Below, in pieces: positions 27,162 through 36,663 of a stretch of DNA of 64,000 bases. Position 1 is the first letter of the stretch. Each line of letters starts with the position of its first letter. The stretch spans positions 1-64,000 of the forward strand of contig NZ_LIRL01000152.1 in assembly GCF_001419795.1 (NCBI RefSeq), written 5' to 3'. This DNA comes from Streptomyces niveiscabiei (GTDB lineage Bacteria; Actinomycetota; Actinomycetes; Streptomycetales; Streptomycetaceae). Under the pieces are notes generated by a model. It searched no databases, had not been told where the DNA came from, and saw only the letters and a list, made by a program, of their open reading frames with translations. A program made the translations under genes and the position numbers.

Positions 27162-27277
27162 CCAGGCAGAGATCCGTGAGCCCGGTGTCCACGTAACAGC
27201 AGGGAGTGCCGAAACGATTGCCGGTGCTTCGCACCCCGGTTTCGTACGGTGACCGGAAGCAGCGCACTGGTGCCCAA

Positions 27278-27364
27278 GAGAGCGGCACCGGCCTGAACCT
27301 CTATCGAGTCGTCCGCGAAACGCGGTTGCTCCTCGCGCTCTGGACCGGTGCCTGCCTCAATCGC
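27278..27364 (+). pseudogene. IS701-family transposase C-terminal relic
   Basis: The plus strand reads GTGLNLYRVVRETRLLLALW then TGAC, matching the extreme C-terminus of IS701 transposases. The same tail, in slightly different form (GVGLGLYRVVREVQ), occurs in the IS701 relic near 40648. Nothing else of the element is present here. Confidence 0.6.
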
Positions 27365-27385
27365 TGGGCGGAGCTCCGTTCTCGT

Positions 27386-29164
27386 CTACGAAACCACGAT
27401 GGGGTTACGGAGGGTCCCGGCAACCTGCACGCTGCTTGAGGGGTCCGCCAGGTCCACCATCTGCCGGTTGTTGCGGAGCTGGAGCCGGTTGTGGCAGGAC
27501 AGCGGGAACTCCCGCGCAAACAAGTCGTACTTGCGGAACTGGTCACGGAGCCCGGGCGCTGTCGCCTGGTAGTCGGCGACGCACTCGGTGACCAGCTGCC
27601 AGAACTCCCGTTCCTCCATCACGCCTTCAGTGTCGAGGATCGCCGAGAGGAAGCGGAAGAACCCGTCGAAGACGTCGGTGAAGATCGGCAGGATCTTGTG
27701 TTCCTCGGGCAGGTTGACCCGGATGCGTTCGACCTCAGGAGGCAACGGCATCTCCTGGTCCATCACGATGACCTCTTCCGCGATGTCCTTGAAGACTGCC
27801 CGGGAGACGACTCCTTGCGCGTCGAGGACGAGGATCACGTTCTCGCCATGCGGCATGAAAGCCAGTTCATAGGCGTAGTAGCAGTGCAGCAGCGGTGTGA
27901 GATAGGCGCGCAGATATTGTCGCAGCCAGGTAGCGGGGTCCATGCCCGACCGGCGGATGAGCGCGCCCACGACTGACTTTCCCTGGTGGTCCACATGCAG
28001 CAGCGAAGCCATGGTCGCCAGGCGCTCGCCGTGCTTGAGCGACGGGACGGGACTTTCGCGCCACAGCGCTGCGAGCATCTTGCGGTAAGGCGAGGTCCGA
28101 TCGGTGGCGGATTCGTACTCCAGGTGCCGATAGCCAACGGCCGCCAGCTCACGGATGATGGTGAGTCCGGTCGAGCGCAGGATCTCGTCCTTCTCGATGA
28201 GATCGGCGACCCAGTCATTGATGGCGGGAGTGGCCGCCATATACGCGGCGGAAAGGCCCCGCATAAAACCCATGTTGATGACGGACAGAGACGTCTTCAC
28301 ATAGTGCTTGGCTGGGTTCGTGATGTTGAAAAACGTGCGGATGGACTGCTGGGCGAGGTATTCGTCATCGCTCTCGCCGAGGTGGACGAGGTGCCCACGG
28401 GCCAGTTCCGCGGCGAAGGTGACACACAGTATGTTCGTCCACTGCCAGGGGTGGACGGGTATGAATAGGTATTCATGCGGATCGAGGCCGCGTTCGCGCA
28501 GCACAGAGCGGAAGCGGCCTACGGTGCTGTCGCCGAGCTCGCCGCGCAGCAGCAACTCGTAGTCCACACCGGCCCCGGCGGTGAACGCGGCACGTGAGCG
28601 GTGAGCCGCGAGCCAGACCAGGCGGACAGGGGACCCGGCCTCCGGCGCGTAGGCGACGTAATCGTCCGAGCCGAAGCCGAGACGGCCGTTGTTGGCCACG
28701 AAACAGGGATGCCCTTCGGACATTCCAGTCTCGATGGCTTGGAAATCGGCCGAGGCCAATTGGTCGGCACTTTGAATGGTCCGTGATGCCTTGTAGCAAC
28801 TGCTCGCGAGAGTGGAGGAGATCTCCTCGAGGTACACCGGAAGAACCTGGTCGCTCAGCCCCAGCGTCACACGTAGATCGATAAAGAACTCCAGTGGATC
28901 CAGGGGGAGTTCTGAGTCGAGGAGGGAGTCGTGACGGACGATGGAGGAGGTATCGACGTCCCAGTGGTTCAGCGCCAGTACGCGCGCTTTGTACCGGTAG
29001 GAGATGTGCCCGTCGTCGCTGTTGACGCGGTAGTGCCCGTCACCGAGTTCCTCGGGGGCGAGGAGGCGCTCATGGGCGAACTCCGAGAGCGCCTTGCGTA
29101 TGAGTGAGCGGCCGGCTACGGCCCAGGCCTCGGGGGTCAGGTGGCGCATGGGCGTCTTCTTCAC
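27386..29164 (-). CDS. desD: NIS siderophore synthetase, DesD-type (IucA/IucC family)
   Basis: A 592-residue NRPS-independent siderophore synthetase. It follows the Streptomyces DesD pattern nearly throughout: LSEFAHERLL, LPVYLEEISSTLASSCYK, ETGMSEGHPCFVANNGRLGF (ATP-binding loop), FIPVHPWQW, SIRTFFNITNPAKHYVKTSL, ATDRTSPYRKMLAALWRESP and FMPHGENVILVLDAQG. DesD joins and cyclises N-hydroxy-N-succinylcadaverine units into desferrioxamines using ATP. GTG 29164 overlaps the DesC stop (GTGA). It is the only IucA/IucC enzyme in the window, so it must serve any hydroxamate amine made here unless another lies outside. Confidence 0.95.
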   Translation of the reverse strand: MKKTPMRHLTPEAWAVAGRSLIRKALSEFAHERLLAPEELGDGHYRVNSDDGHISYRYKARVLALNHWDVDTSSIVRHDSLLDSELPLDPLEFFIDLRVTLGLSDQVLPVYLEEISSTLASSCYKASRTIQSADQLASADFQAIETGMSEGHPCFVANNGRLGFGSDDYVAYAPEAGSPVRLVWLAAHRSRAAFTAGAGVDYELLLRGELGDSTVGRFRSVLRERGLDPHEYLFIPVHPWQWTNILCVTFAAELARGHLVHLGESDDEYLAQQSIRTFFNITNPAKHYVKTSLSVINMGFMRGLSAAYMAATPAINDWVADLIEKDEILRSTGLTIIRELAAVGYRHLEYESATDRTSPYRKMLAALWRESPVPSLKHGERLATMASLLHVDHQGKSVVGALIRRSGMDPATWLRQYLRAYLTPLLHCYYAYELAFMPHGENVILVLDAQGVVSRAVFKDIAEEVIVMDQEMPLPPEVERIRVNLPEEHKILPIFTDVFDGFFRFLSAILDTEGVMEEREFWQLVTECVADYQATAPGLRDQFRKYDLFAREFPLSCHNRLQLRNNRQMVDLADPSSSVQVAGTLRNPIVVS

Positions 29165-29742
29165 GCTCGTACTCCTTGAGTCGCGGAGAACTGCGCGCGT
29201 GTGCAGCAGCTCAGCAGCGCGCGCTTCTCCGGCTTGTCGATCTCATACTCCGGCACGAATCCGACGGTCGCGTTGAGGGCATGTACCGCTGTGTTCCGTA
29301 CATCGGGCTCGACGACGACTCGGCGGGTCGTCGGAGTGGCGAACAGGAACTCCATCACCGTACGGATGACCGCCCGGGTGAATCCAGGAATGCGGGTGTC
29401 GGTCGGGGCGCACAGGAAGTGCATGCCGACATCGCCCGCTACGGCCGGGTACAGCCCTTTGAGCTCGATCTCGGCGGGGTCGTACCGCTCGGCCAGGAAT
29501 GCGGGCTCCCCTTGATGCAGTCCGATGAAGACCTCGTGGTGAGGTGAGGCCGCGATGGCCGAATACTCGCGTACAACGTCCTGCAGTGAGGCGTCCTGCA
29601 TCATCCAGAACCTGGCTTTGGGATGGGTCACCCAGCGGTGCAGCAAGGGGCCGTCGGCCACGGGATCGAAGGCACGTAGAGAGAACTGGCCCAGGGCCGG
29701 GTCAGTGGCCGTGAAGAGGATCTCGGAAGAGTGCTCGGTCAT
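29161..29742 (-). CDS. desC: Siderophore N-acyltransferase, DesC-type (GNAT/IucB-like)
   Basis: A 193-residue GNAT-fold enzyme of the IucB/AlcB/MbtK subgroup. It shows [60 protein letters not shown] and [20 protein letters not shown]. DesC acylates N-hydroxycadaverine with succinyl-, acetyl- or other acyl-CoA to make the hydroxamate. The start overlaps the DesB stop (ATGA), giving a coupled desB-desC-desD order. Confidence 0.93.
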   Translation of the reverse strand: MTEHSSEILFTATDPALGQFSLRAFDPVADGPLLHRWVTHPKARFWMMQDASLQDVVREYSAIAASPHHEVFIGLHQGEPAFLAERYDPAEIELKGLYPAVAGDVGMHFLCAPTDTRIPGFTRAVIRTVMEFLFATPTTRRVVVEPDVRNTAVHALNATVGFVPEYEIDKPEKRALLSCCTRAQFSATQGVRA

Positions 29743-31028
29743 GCCACGGTGCCTTCCGGTGCTCCGAACTCCTGGAAGGAGGTGCGCTTCTCCACCGGGT
29801 AGTACTCGAAGCCGAGGAGTTCGCTGATGATGCAGGAGTTCCGGTACGGGCCCATGCCAAGGTCCGGGCTTGTGACGCTGTGGGTGTGGACGGCAGCGTT
29901 CTGGAGGAAGATCTCGCTCCCCGCGACATCGATCGAGTAGTTGCGGCCCACATCGAAGCGGCCATGACGGTCCCATTTGATGCGGTCGCGCACCGGATCG
30001 AGGAAAGCGGGCGGTTCATACTCATAGCCGGTGGCGAGGATCAGGCCCTCGGTCTGAATGCCGAAGTCCCGGCGCTGTTCCTCCTGGTGCAGGCCAAGGG
30101 TGTAGGTGCCGTTGGACGGATCGAACGTCGCTGTGCGCAGGCTGGTGTTGGTGAACAGCTGAGTGAGGACTGGGCCTTGAACGCTTTTCTCGTACAAGAG
30201 ATCGAAAATAGCGTTGATGAGGTCGGAGTCGATCCCCTTGAAAAGGCTCTTCTGTGAGGACTCCAGCCGGTAGCGGGTCTCCTCGGGAAGGGCATGGAAG
30301 TAGTCGGCGTACTCCGGGGAGGTCATCTCAAGCGTGAGCTTGGTGTACTCCAGAGGGAAGAACCGGGGTGAGCGAGTGATCCAGTTCAACTGGTAGCCGT
30401 GCACATCGATTTCGGCCAGCAGGTCCTGGTAGATCTCCGCCGCGCTCTGTCCGCTTCCCACCAGCGTGATGGACTTCTTCCGCTGAATGTCACGCTTTCC
30501 GTACAGATAGCGGGAGCTGTGGAGGAAGTTGCCGTCCAAATTCTGGCAGGCCGCGGGGACATGGGGCGGAGTGCCCGTGCCCAGGACGACTCGCAGTGCC
30601 CGGTACGAGTTCCCCTGAGTAGTGGTGATCGTGTAATGGCCGTCCGCGTGGGTGATGCTCTCCACCCTGGAGTTGAAACGCACATTGGTCAGTCGCGCGG
30701 AGGCCCAGCGGCAGTAGTTGTTGTACTCGACGCGAAGCGGATAGAAATTCTCGCGTATGTAGAACGAGTAGAGTCGCCCGGACTCCTTCAGATAATTGAG
30801 GAAGGAGTACGGCGATGTGGGATCGGCAAGGCTCACCAGGTCGGCCATGAATGGGGTCTGGAGATGCGCACCGTCCAGGAACATCCCGGGGTGCCATGAG
30901 AAATCCGGCTTGGCATCCAGGAAAACCGCACTCAGTTCCTCGATCGGCTCGACCAGGCAGGCGAGCCCCAAGTTGAAAGGACCCAGGCCGATCCCGACAA
31001 CGTCGTAGATCTCATCAGGCTCGGTCAA
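29739..31028 (-). CDS. desB: Cadaverine/lysine N-hydroxylase, DesB-type
   Basis: A 429-residue flavin N-monooxygenase of the IucD/SidA/PvdA family. FAD loop [20 protein letters not shown] is at the N-terminus, substrate-side motif [20 protein letters not shown] follows, NADPH loop [18 protein letters not shown] is near residue 200, and [14 protein letters not shown] near 350. DesB hydroxylates cadaverine using NADPH and oxygen. I start at TTG 31028, where GGGAGAG is well spaced; ATG 31046 is an alternative. It is first of the desBCD-like operon. No iron box is obvious in the ~100 bp upstream, unlike typical des operons. Confidence 0.94.
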   Translation of the reverse strand: MTEPDEIYDVVGIGLGPFNLGLACLVEPIEELSAVFLDAKPDFSWHPGMFLDGAHLQTPFMADLVSLADPTSPYSFLNYLKESGRLYSFYIRENFYPLRVEYNNYCRWASARLTNVRFNSRVESITHADGHYTITTTQGNSYRALRVVLGTGTPPHVPAACQNLDGNFLHSSRYLYGKRDIQRKKSITLVGSGQSAAEIYQDLLAEIDVHGYQLNWITRSPRFFPLEYTKLTLEMTSPEYADYFHALPEETRYRLESSQKSLFKGIDSDLINAIFDLLYEKSVQGPVLTQLFTNTSLRTATFDPSNGTYTLGLHQEEQRRDFGIQTEGLILATGYEYEPPAFLDPVRDRIKWDRHGRFDVGRNYSIDVAGSEIFLQNAAVHTHSVTSPDLGMGPYRNSCIISELLGFEYYPVEKRTSFQEFGAPEGTVA

Positions 31029-31716
31029 ATGACTCTCCCTCGGCATACTGGTGTGGGCAGGGTACATACGGTCATCACAGCGATGTCGGTCCGTCGTCGC
31101 CCCGGGCACACTTCCAGTGCCCGTAGGCACGTCGCAGCGGCCTTCCTCGATCGCGTCGGCGGAACGAGTCGGGTTTTTGTGCTGGAAAGGGCAGACAACC
31201 TTTTCGCCGTGCCAGGACGAACAGGAGGTACCGCCAGCCGCAGCAGCGGGCCGGAAACCTCCAGTTCGACGAGCACGACCGGCGTGCTCCTGAAAGCGCA
31301 ACTCTACGCTCTCGGTATACAAGGGCGTCTGGCAGGGCGCTGCGACGAGTGGTCGACGCGCTGCTTGATCTCGCGCACGCCGACCGTGCGGGACGGCGGC
31401 ATCTGTGCCACCCGGAGTGCCTCGCTCTGCTGGCTGGAGGGCCTGAGAGATGAGGCCGACCAATATCCGGACGGGCGGATCCCCGGTGATCTGCGCACGT
31501 TCGCCATCGGCGGGTAGTGACCCTCGTGGTGTGCCCGGCTCGGAGTCGGCAGACGGTTTCGGCGAGGCACGCTCTGTCGGGGACGCTACCGAGGAACGCG
31601 GCTCATCGAGCAGCGGTATCCCGGAATCGGTCACCAGCGAGTGGGCCGGCGCGAGACGAAACGCCCCGGCCCTCAGCACCGGTACGCGACGCGCAGTCCG
31701 TGCGCCTGTGAGCACT
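31029..31716. other. Upstream region of desBCD without a recognisable gene
   Basis: The open frame extending upstream from desB through this interval has no protein-like pattern. The short plus-strand frames seen here also match nothing I know. It probably contains the desBCD promoter. I looked for a TTAGGTTAG-type iron box and found none convincing. Confidence 0.5.
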
Positions 31717-32330
31717 CATGGTTCTGTTTCTGGGGTGTTGTTGGTGTGTGAGCGATCTGGTGGGGGACGCGCGGTATTTGTCGCCGTCGGTGCTGGAGGC
31801 GCTGCGGCTGCGGCTGCGGCTGCGGCTGCGGCTGACCGGGCCCGGGGTGGGCACGTACCTGAAGTAGTGGGGGCTGTCCTTCCGGCGTCCGGACAAGCGG
31901 GTCGTGCGCCGTTGGCACGAGGAGACCTGGCCGGCGATCCGTGCGAAGGGGGAAGAAGGACGGGGGCGAGGTCCTGTTCGCCGGCCAGGCCGGCATCCGC
32001 TCCGACCAGGTCACCGGCCGGGCCCGGGGGAGACAAGGGGGGAAGACTCCCGTCGTGCGGCGGACCGGCAACCGGTTGTCGGTGAACGCGATGTCCGCGA
32101 TCAGCGCCAAGGGCCGGACGCACTTCGTCGTCTTCCCCGAGAGCTTCACCGCCGACGTGATGTGCCGCTTCCCCGAACGGCTCGCCGCCCACCTCGACGA
32201 CGTCGAACCGCACTTCCTGCCCCCCGGTACTCGCCGCGGAGACCCGCCGCTCCTTCCGCAGACGCCGGCGCCGGCCGCACATCGTCCGCGGCCATGTCGG
32301 GTACGTCGGCAACAAGTTCGGCGCGGGGGC
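31717..32330 (+). pseudogene. Degenerate IS630-family transposase
   Basis: Plus-strand sequence starts like the 8186-8512 relic (SDLVGDARYLSPS). It runs into five exact GCTGCG hexamers (31801-31830), hits a stop, then continues in other frames with IS630 sequence: WGLSFRRPDKRVVRRWHEET, then GIRSDQVTGRA and VVRRTGNRLSVNAMSAISAK, FVVFPESFTADVMCRF. Several frameshifts and a stop show it is dead. It lies between the desDCB block and the DegT-NodU block. Confidence 0.8.
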
Positions 32331-32337
32331 GGGCAGG

Positions 32338-32394
32338 CCATCGAGTATCCGATGATTTCGCGTGTGGCCAGGTCGAGCCGGCTCGCCTCTCTGA
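32338..32394 (-). pseudogene. IS3-family transposase scrap
   Basis: The minus strand reads SRLDLATREIIGYSMA, the strand around the second catalytic Asp of IS3-type integrase-core transposases. Only about 19 codons survive, directly at the end of the DegT gene. Confidence 0.55.
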
Positions 32395-33588
32395 TCACCC
32401 TCCCGCTGCGGCCTCGCGCAGGGCCTCGACCAGGTGGCTGACATCGTCGTCCGTCATCGTGGCACCGAGGCTGACGGTCACGGACCGGCCGAGGATCGCC
32501 TCGCTGGTACGCAGCCTGCCGTTGGCGTCCCATTCGGTGCCCCAGGCCGTGCGCCCGGCACGGACGGCTGGGTTCTGGTGCACCAGCCGCCCCTGGTACA
32601 GCGTGCCTGCGGGGATACCCGCGGCCGTGAGACTGGTGACGACGCGGCGGGCTGCCAGACGGTTCTCCAACAGCAGCGTGATGTCGCCGCCGCTGCCGTC
32701 CTCGTCGGGCAGACGGCGCCATTCGAGGTCCAGGTCCGACAGCTGCTCGCGGACGTGCCGGGCGATGTCGCGCAGCCGTGTCAGCATGGGGGCGAGCCGC
32801 TCCAGCTGCACGGACAGCACGGCGCCCGCGATCTCGGTCATGCGCAGGTTGGCGCCGAGGAACGTGCTGCCCCTCGCTTCCCGTTCGGCCCCGTGCGAGG
32901 TGGTGAACTGGCCGCCCTGGTCCTGGTAACACACGACCCGGTCAAAGATTTCAGGGTCGCCGGTGATGACCGCCCCGCCCTCTCCGGCGGTGATGTTCTT
33001 CTCCAGCTGGAAGCTGAACGCTCCCGCGTCGCCGATCGTGCCGACCGGACGGCCCCGATACGTCACGCCGCACGCCTGGGCGGCATCCTCCAGGACGCGC
33101 AGACCGTGTTTGCGCGCGACCTCCAGGATCGGGTCCATGTCCGCTGCCGCGTTGCTCAGATGGACCGGCATGACCGCGAAGGTGCGCTCGTTGACAAGGT
33201 GTTCAAAGGCCGTCGGGTCCAGGGTCAGCGACTCATCGATGTCCGCGAAGACGGGAATGCCCCGTGCGGCCACCACGGCGTTGACACAGCCGATGAAAGT
33301 GGCGGAGGGCACGATCACCTCGGCGCCGGCGGGTATCCCCATACCGATGAGGGCGCAGGTCAGCGCGGCGGTACCGGAGGACAGCCCGACGGCGTGCGGC
33401 GAGTGGTGGAAGGCAGCGAAGCTCTCCTCGAACCGCTCGACGCGTCGTTGGAAGGCCGGCCCGTAGTAGCGGAAGAGGGAGCGGCTCTCCAGAACTTCCA
33501 GTGCTGCCTGCTTCTCGTCCTGGCCCCACAACGCCAGCCCTCGCGAGGGCTCATAGCGCGGGCGCACGGGAAGGGTGATCGACGTCAT
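32395..33588 (-). CDS. DegT/DnrJ/EryC1/StrS-family PLP aminotransferase
   Basis: A 397-residue fold-type I aminotransferase. Motifs: AVGLSSGTAALTCALIGMGI (phosphate turn), EVIVPSATFIGCVNAVVAAR, VLEDAAQACGVTYRGRPVGT (PLP-pyridine Asp), and GAFSFQLEKNITAGEGGAVI with the Schiff-base Lys (Glu-Lys where Thr/Ser-Lys is usual). These enzymes aminate keto-sugars or keto-cyclitols with Glu/Gln, or act as dehydratases when Lys is lost; Lys is present here. ATG 33588 is set by homology. It ends the minus-strand run from the Rieske gene, after a 206-bp gap from the carbamoyltransferase. Confidence 0.9.
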   Translation of the reverse strand: MTSITLPVRPRYEPSRGLALWGQDEKQAALEVLESRSLFRYYGPAFQRRVERFEESFAAFHHSPHAVGLSSGTAALTCALIGMGIPAGAEVIVPSATFIGCVNAVVAARGIPVFADIDESLTLDPTAFEHLVNERTFAVMPVHLSNAAADMDPILEVARKHGLRVLEDAAQACGVTYRGRPVGTIGDAGAFSFQLEKNITAGEGGAVITGDPEIFDRVVCYQDQGGQFTTSHGAEREARGSTFLGANLRMTEIAGAVLSVQLERLAPMLTRLRDIARHVREQLSDLDLEWRRLPDEDGSGGDITLLLENRLAARRVVTSLTAAGIPAGTLYQGRLVHQNPAVRAGRTAWGTEWDANGRLRTSEAILGRSVTVSLGATMTDDDVSHLVEALREAAAGG

Positions 33589-33794
33589 GAAGACTGTTTC
33601 TCCGGTTGAGGACGGAATGAGACGGACGGCGCGGGGCGAGGTGCCGGGGTGGTCAGGCCCGCCCCGGGCCAGCCGGCAGGCATGTGCCTGCCGGAAGGTA
33701 CCAGGCGTCCACGACAGCCGGGATGTCCTTGGCGGCACGGAACGTCCATACCGTTGCGCTCCGGTGTCGAGTGACAACACCACCGTGACTTCGC

Positions 33795-35489
33795 TCAGTT
33801 GGCAGAGCCGCTCTGCAGAGCTGAGTCCAGGTCCTCGACGGAGTGCGCCACCAGGTAGTCCTCGATGATCAGGTGGTCGAGGCGGCTGCCACCGTAGAAG
33901 TCAAGGGCCTGCTCGGGCGTCTCCACGATCGGGGCACCCCGGTCGTTGAACGAGGTGTTGAGCACGACCGGCACCCCGGTCAGTCCGTGGAAATGCTCGA
34001 TGAGCTCCCGGTACCTGCCGTTGTCGGCGCGGGTCACGGTCTGTACCCGTGCCGTGCCGTCCACGTGGACGATGGCCGGGACCTCCTGCTGCTTGTCTGG
34101 CCGGACCGGCGCGACGATGAGCATGTAGGGCGACTCGATGTCGAGGTCGAAGTACTCCGATGCGTGCTCCCGGAGCACGGCCGGCGCGAACGGCCGGAAC
34201 TCCTCCCGGTGCTTCACCCGCATGTTGATGATGTCCTTCATCTCCGCGCGCCGCGGGTCGGCCAGGATGCTCCGGTGTCCCAGGGCACGCGGTCCGAACT
34301 CCGACCCGCCGGTGAACCAGCCCAGCAGCGCGCCCCCGGAGAGAAGCTCCGCACCGGTTTCCGCAGGCTTTTCGATCTTGCGGTAAGGCAGGCCGGAGGC
34401 GTCGAGGGCGGTACGGATCTCGGCGTCGCTGTACGAACGGCCCAGGTAGGCGTGCCGCTGCGCGGTGCGCGCGGGCTCCTTGCGCGGCTGTTCCCCGATG
34501 ACGTGGTAGCCGTAGTACGCGTTGCCCACCGCGCAGCCGCCGTCGCCGGCGGCAGGCTGGACGAAGACGTTCTCGAAGGGCGTCTCGCGGAGAATACGGC
34601 CGTTGGCCACGCAGTTGAGCGCGACGCCGCCGGCCAGACACAGGTCGGTGAGGCCGGTGTCCGCGTGCAACTGGCGGGCCACGTGCAGCAGGACCTCTTC
34701 CAGTGTGTCCTGCGCGGCGTACGCCAGGTCGGCGCCACGGGCGAAGCGCTCCTCGCCCTCGTAGCCGTCGAGGGCGTGCTCGATGAAGTCGAGGAGCCCG
34801 CCGTTCTTCAGGTGCAGCTCGAAGCGACCATCGGGCAGAAGAGTCACGTACTTGCGGAACGTCTCGCAGTAGCGCGGGCCGCCATACGGTGCCAGTCCCA
34901 TGGTCTTGCCGTCCTCCGACAAGTACCAGTGACGGTCCTCGTACAGGACGAAGCCGATGGCTCTGCTGACTGCCTTGTACATGTAACCGAGGGAGTGGTC
35001 GCTGTCCCCGGCCTGGTAGACCTGGAGCGCGCTGAGGCCGTCGGTGGACCAGTTCGTCCCGTATACCTTGCTCAGCTCGGTGATGGCGGTGCCGTCACCG
35101 ATGGCGGTGGTGAGGGTCTCGACACCCTTGCCCTCGAGAAGGCTTCCCGCCCCGTCGACGACAAGGATCGCTGCCCGCTCGAATGGTGAGGGGTAGAACG
35201 CACTTGCCGCGTGCGCCATGTGGTGGTTGATCAGATGTATTCGCTTACGGAAGGGGAAGTAAGCGGGCGCCAGCAGGGTGTTGTCGGCGACGATCACGTC
35301 CACGTCGGCCAATTTGCGTTCAACCATGTCCAGGCAGTACCGCCAGGACTGATTGAAGAGTGAGTTGACGCCGACCGAGTACTTGACTCGGCGGACTCTC
35401 TCCTCCTCGATGCCCGCGGCGATCCTGCCGTCGGATACCAGGCACGCTGAAAAGTCGTGGTTGGAACCGCCGAGACCAAGCGTCAGCAT
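33795..35489 (-). CDS. NodU/CmcH-family O-carbamoyltransferase
   Basis: A 564-residue enzyme with the two family halves. The N-terminal YrdC-like/kinase-like half has LGLGGSNHDFSACLVSDGRI, HLINHHMAHAASAFYPSPFE and ILVVDGAGS; the C-terminal half has GGSEFGPRALGHRSILADPR and VLNTSFNDRGAPIVETPEQA. It transfers carbamoyl from carbamoyl phosphate, via carbamoyl-AMP, to a hydroxyl of a sugar, amino acid or polyketide. ATG 35489 has a GGAGAGGGGG site. It follows the FkbM gene by 41 bp, suggesting joint tailoring. Confidence 0.93.
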   Translation of the reverse strand: MLTLGLGGSNHDFSACLVSDGRIAAGIEEERVRRVKYSVGVNSLFNQSWRYCLDMVERKLADVDVIVADNTLLAPAYFPFRKRIHLINHHMAHAASAFYPSPFERAAILVVDGAGSLLEGKGVETLTTAIGDGTAITELSKVYGTNWSTDGLSALQVYQAGDSDHSLGYMYKAVSRAIGFVLYEDRHWYLSEDGKTMGLAPYGGPRYCETFRKYVTLLPDGRFELHLKNGGLLDFIEHALDGYEGEERFARGADLAYAAQDTLEEVLLHVARQLHADTGLTDLCLAGGVALNCVANGRILRETPFENVFVQPAAGDGGCAVGNAYYGYHVIGEQPRKEPARTAQRHAYLGRSYSDAEIRTALDASGLPYRKIEKPAETGAELLSGGALLGWFTGGSEFGPRALGHRSILADPRRAEMKDIINMRVKHREEFRPFAPAVLREHASEYFDLDIESPYMLIVAPVRPDKQQEVPAIVHVDGTARVQTVTRADNGRYRELIEHFHGLTGVPVVLNTSFNDRGAPIVETPEQALDFYGGSRLDHLIIEDYLVAHSVEDLDSALQSGSAN

Positions 35490-35530
35490 GTTTTCATACC
35501 CCCTCTCCGGGTACCGATAGGAACCCGGCC

Positions 35531-36274
35531 TCACGCCTGCACGGCGTGAATAAGATAGTTAAGACCGTCACCATCGGACATGGGCGGCACTCGAACGGCG
35601 GGCTTCATGCCCATCTCCTCGAGCAACACACAGAGTTCCGCGACCCGGCCGTTGATGTCCTGCACGTCGATGAACACATTGCGGAGCAGCGGGAACAGTG
35701 ACCTGTCGATGCCCCGCAGGATGGCCAGCTCGGACCCCACCGCGTCGATCTTCAGCAGATCGACCGGGCGTCCTCCGGCGAGGTACTGGGACAGCCGGTC
35801 GACCCGCACCGACACCTCGCGCCCTTGGAACATTCGCTCCACGACGCGGGGCGGGAAGCTCTTGGAGAGCACACCTTTCAGCCGCTCCTGGTCATGGGGA
35901 AACAGCGTGGAACTGCTCGGGAGGAGCGGGTAGTAGGTGAAGGTGACCTCGTCCCGTTCCTCACCGCCCAGCGCCAACTCGTGCACCTCAACGTCGGAAA
36001 GGCCGAACTTCGCGACGTTCGCATGCAGAGCCGAGACCAGCTCGGGCAGCGGTTCGAAAGCGACGACGTGGGCTTGCGGACAGCGTGTCTTGACGAAGAG
36101 GGTGAACAGACCGATGTTCGCGCCGACATCGACCACGAACGGCTCCTCGCCGAGGGAGACATCGGCGTACGTGCCGTGCTCGAAGATCTCCTGGTAGAGA
36201 AAACGCGCGTCCAGCGGGCTGGCCGCGTGAACGGAGAAGCCTGCTGCCACCTCCGTCGCCTTCAGCACTGTCAT
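35531..36274 (-). CDS. FkbM-family SAM-dependent methyltransferase
   Basis: A 247-residue methyltransferase. Motif I is FVVDVGANIGLFTLFVKTRC, acidic motif II VVAFEPLPELVSALHANVAK, and the FkbM-specific C-terminal part is VDLLKIDAVGSELAILRGID. FkbM enzymes usually O-methylate hydroxyls of sugars or polyketide-derived units. I start at ATG 36274, 19 bp after the carrier-protein stop; the in-frame 36316 start would overlap that gene. Which hydroxyl is methylated, if any remains after carbamoylation, cannot be told. Confidence 0.88.
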   Translation of the reverse strand: MTVLKATEVAAGFSVHAASPLDARFLYQEIFEHGTYADVSLGEEPFVVDVGANIGLFTLFVKTRCPQAHVVAFEPLPELVSALHANVAKFGLSDVEVHELALGGEERDEVTFTYYPLLPSSSTLFPHDQERLKGVLSKSFPPRVVERMFQGREVSVRVDRLSQYLAGGRPVDLLKIDAVGSELAILRGIDRSLFPLLRNVFIDVQDINGRVAELCVLLEEMGMKPAVRVPPMSDGDGLNYLIHAVQA

Positions 36275-36293
36275 CGCGTCGATAGTCCCGCGC

Positions 36294-36545
36294 TCAGACG
36301 AGCCGTTCGGCGACATAGTCGACGAGCCGCTCTTCGGAGGTCAGCGTTTCTTCAGTGAGGTCCTCGTCCTCGAACGTCACACCGAAGTGCTCTTCAAGGA
36401 GGAGGAGGAACTCCAGGGCGTCCAGCGAAGTAAAGCCGTATGCCTCGAGGAAGTTTGTGCTGTTCTCATTCACGGTACGACCGCTGGAGGCCGCGAACTC
36501 CTTGGCGATCTGGTGTATCTCCTGCTGAACTTCCTTGTGCTGCAT
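36294..36545 (-). CDS. Discrete acyl carrier protein
   Basis: An 83-residue carrier. The modifiable Ser lies in AYGFTSLDALEFLLLLEEHF, close to the type II ACP pattern with acidic helix II, followed by FEDEDLTEETLTSEERLVDY. ATG 36545 follows GGAAGG. Its sequence resembles ACPs more than the 22449 carrier does, suggesting a distinct acyl unit is carried here while the Rieske oxygenase and other tailoring enzymes act. Confidence 0.9.
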   Translation of the reverse strand: MQHKEVQQEIHQIAKEFAASSGRTVNENSTNFLEAYGFTSLDALEFLLLLEEHFGVTFEDEDLTEETLTSEERLVDYVAERLV

Positions 36546-36663
36546 TGCTGACCTTCCGTCATTTGATTGGGTGGCAGATCTAGTGGCCGTGCGGAACACT
36601 GCCCACTCGATCTCTGATGAACAGAGTGTGGACTACGCAGAGTTGCCGGGAAATCAGACTCGG

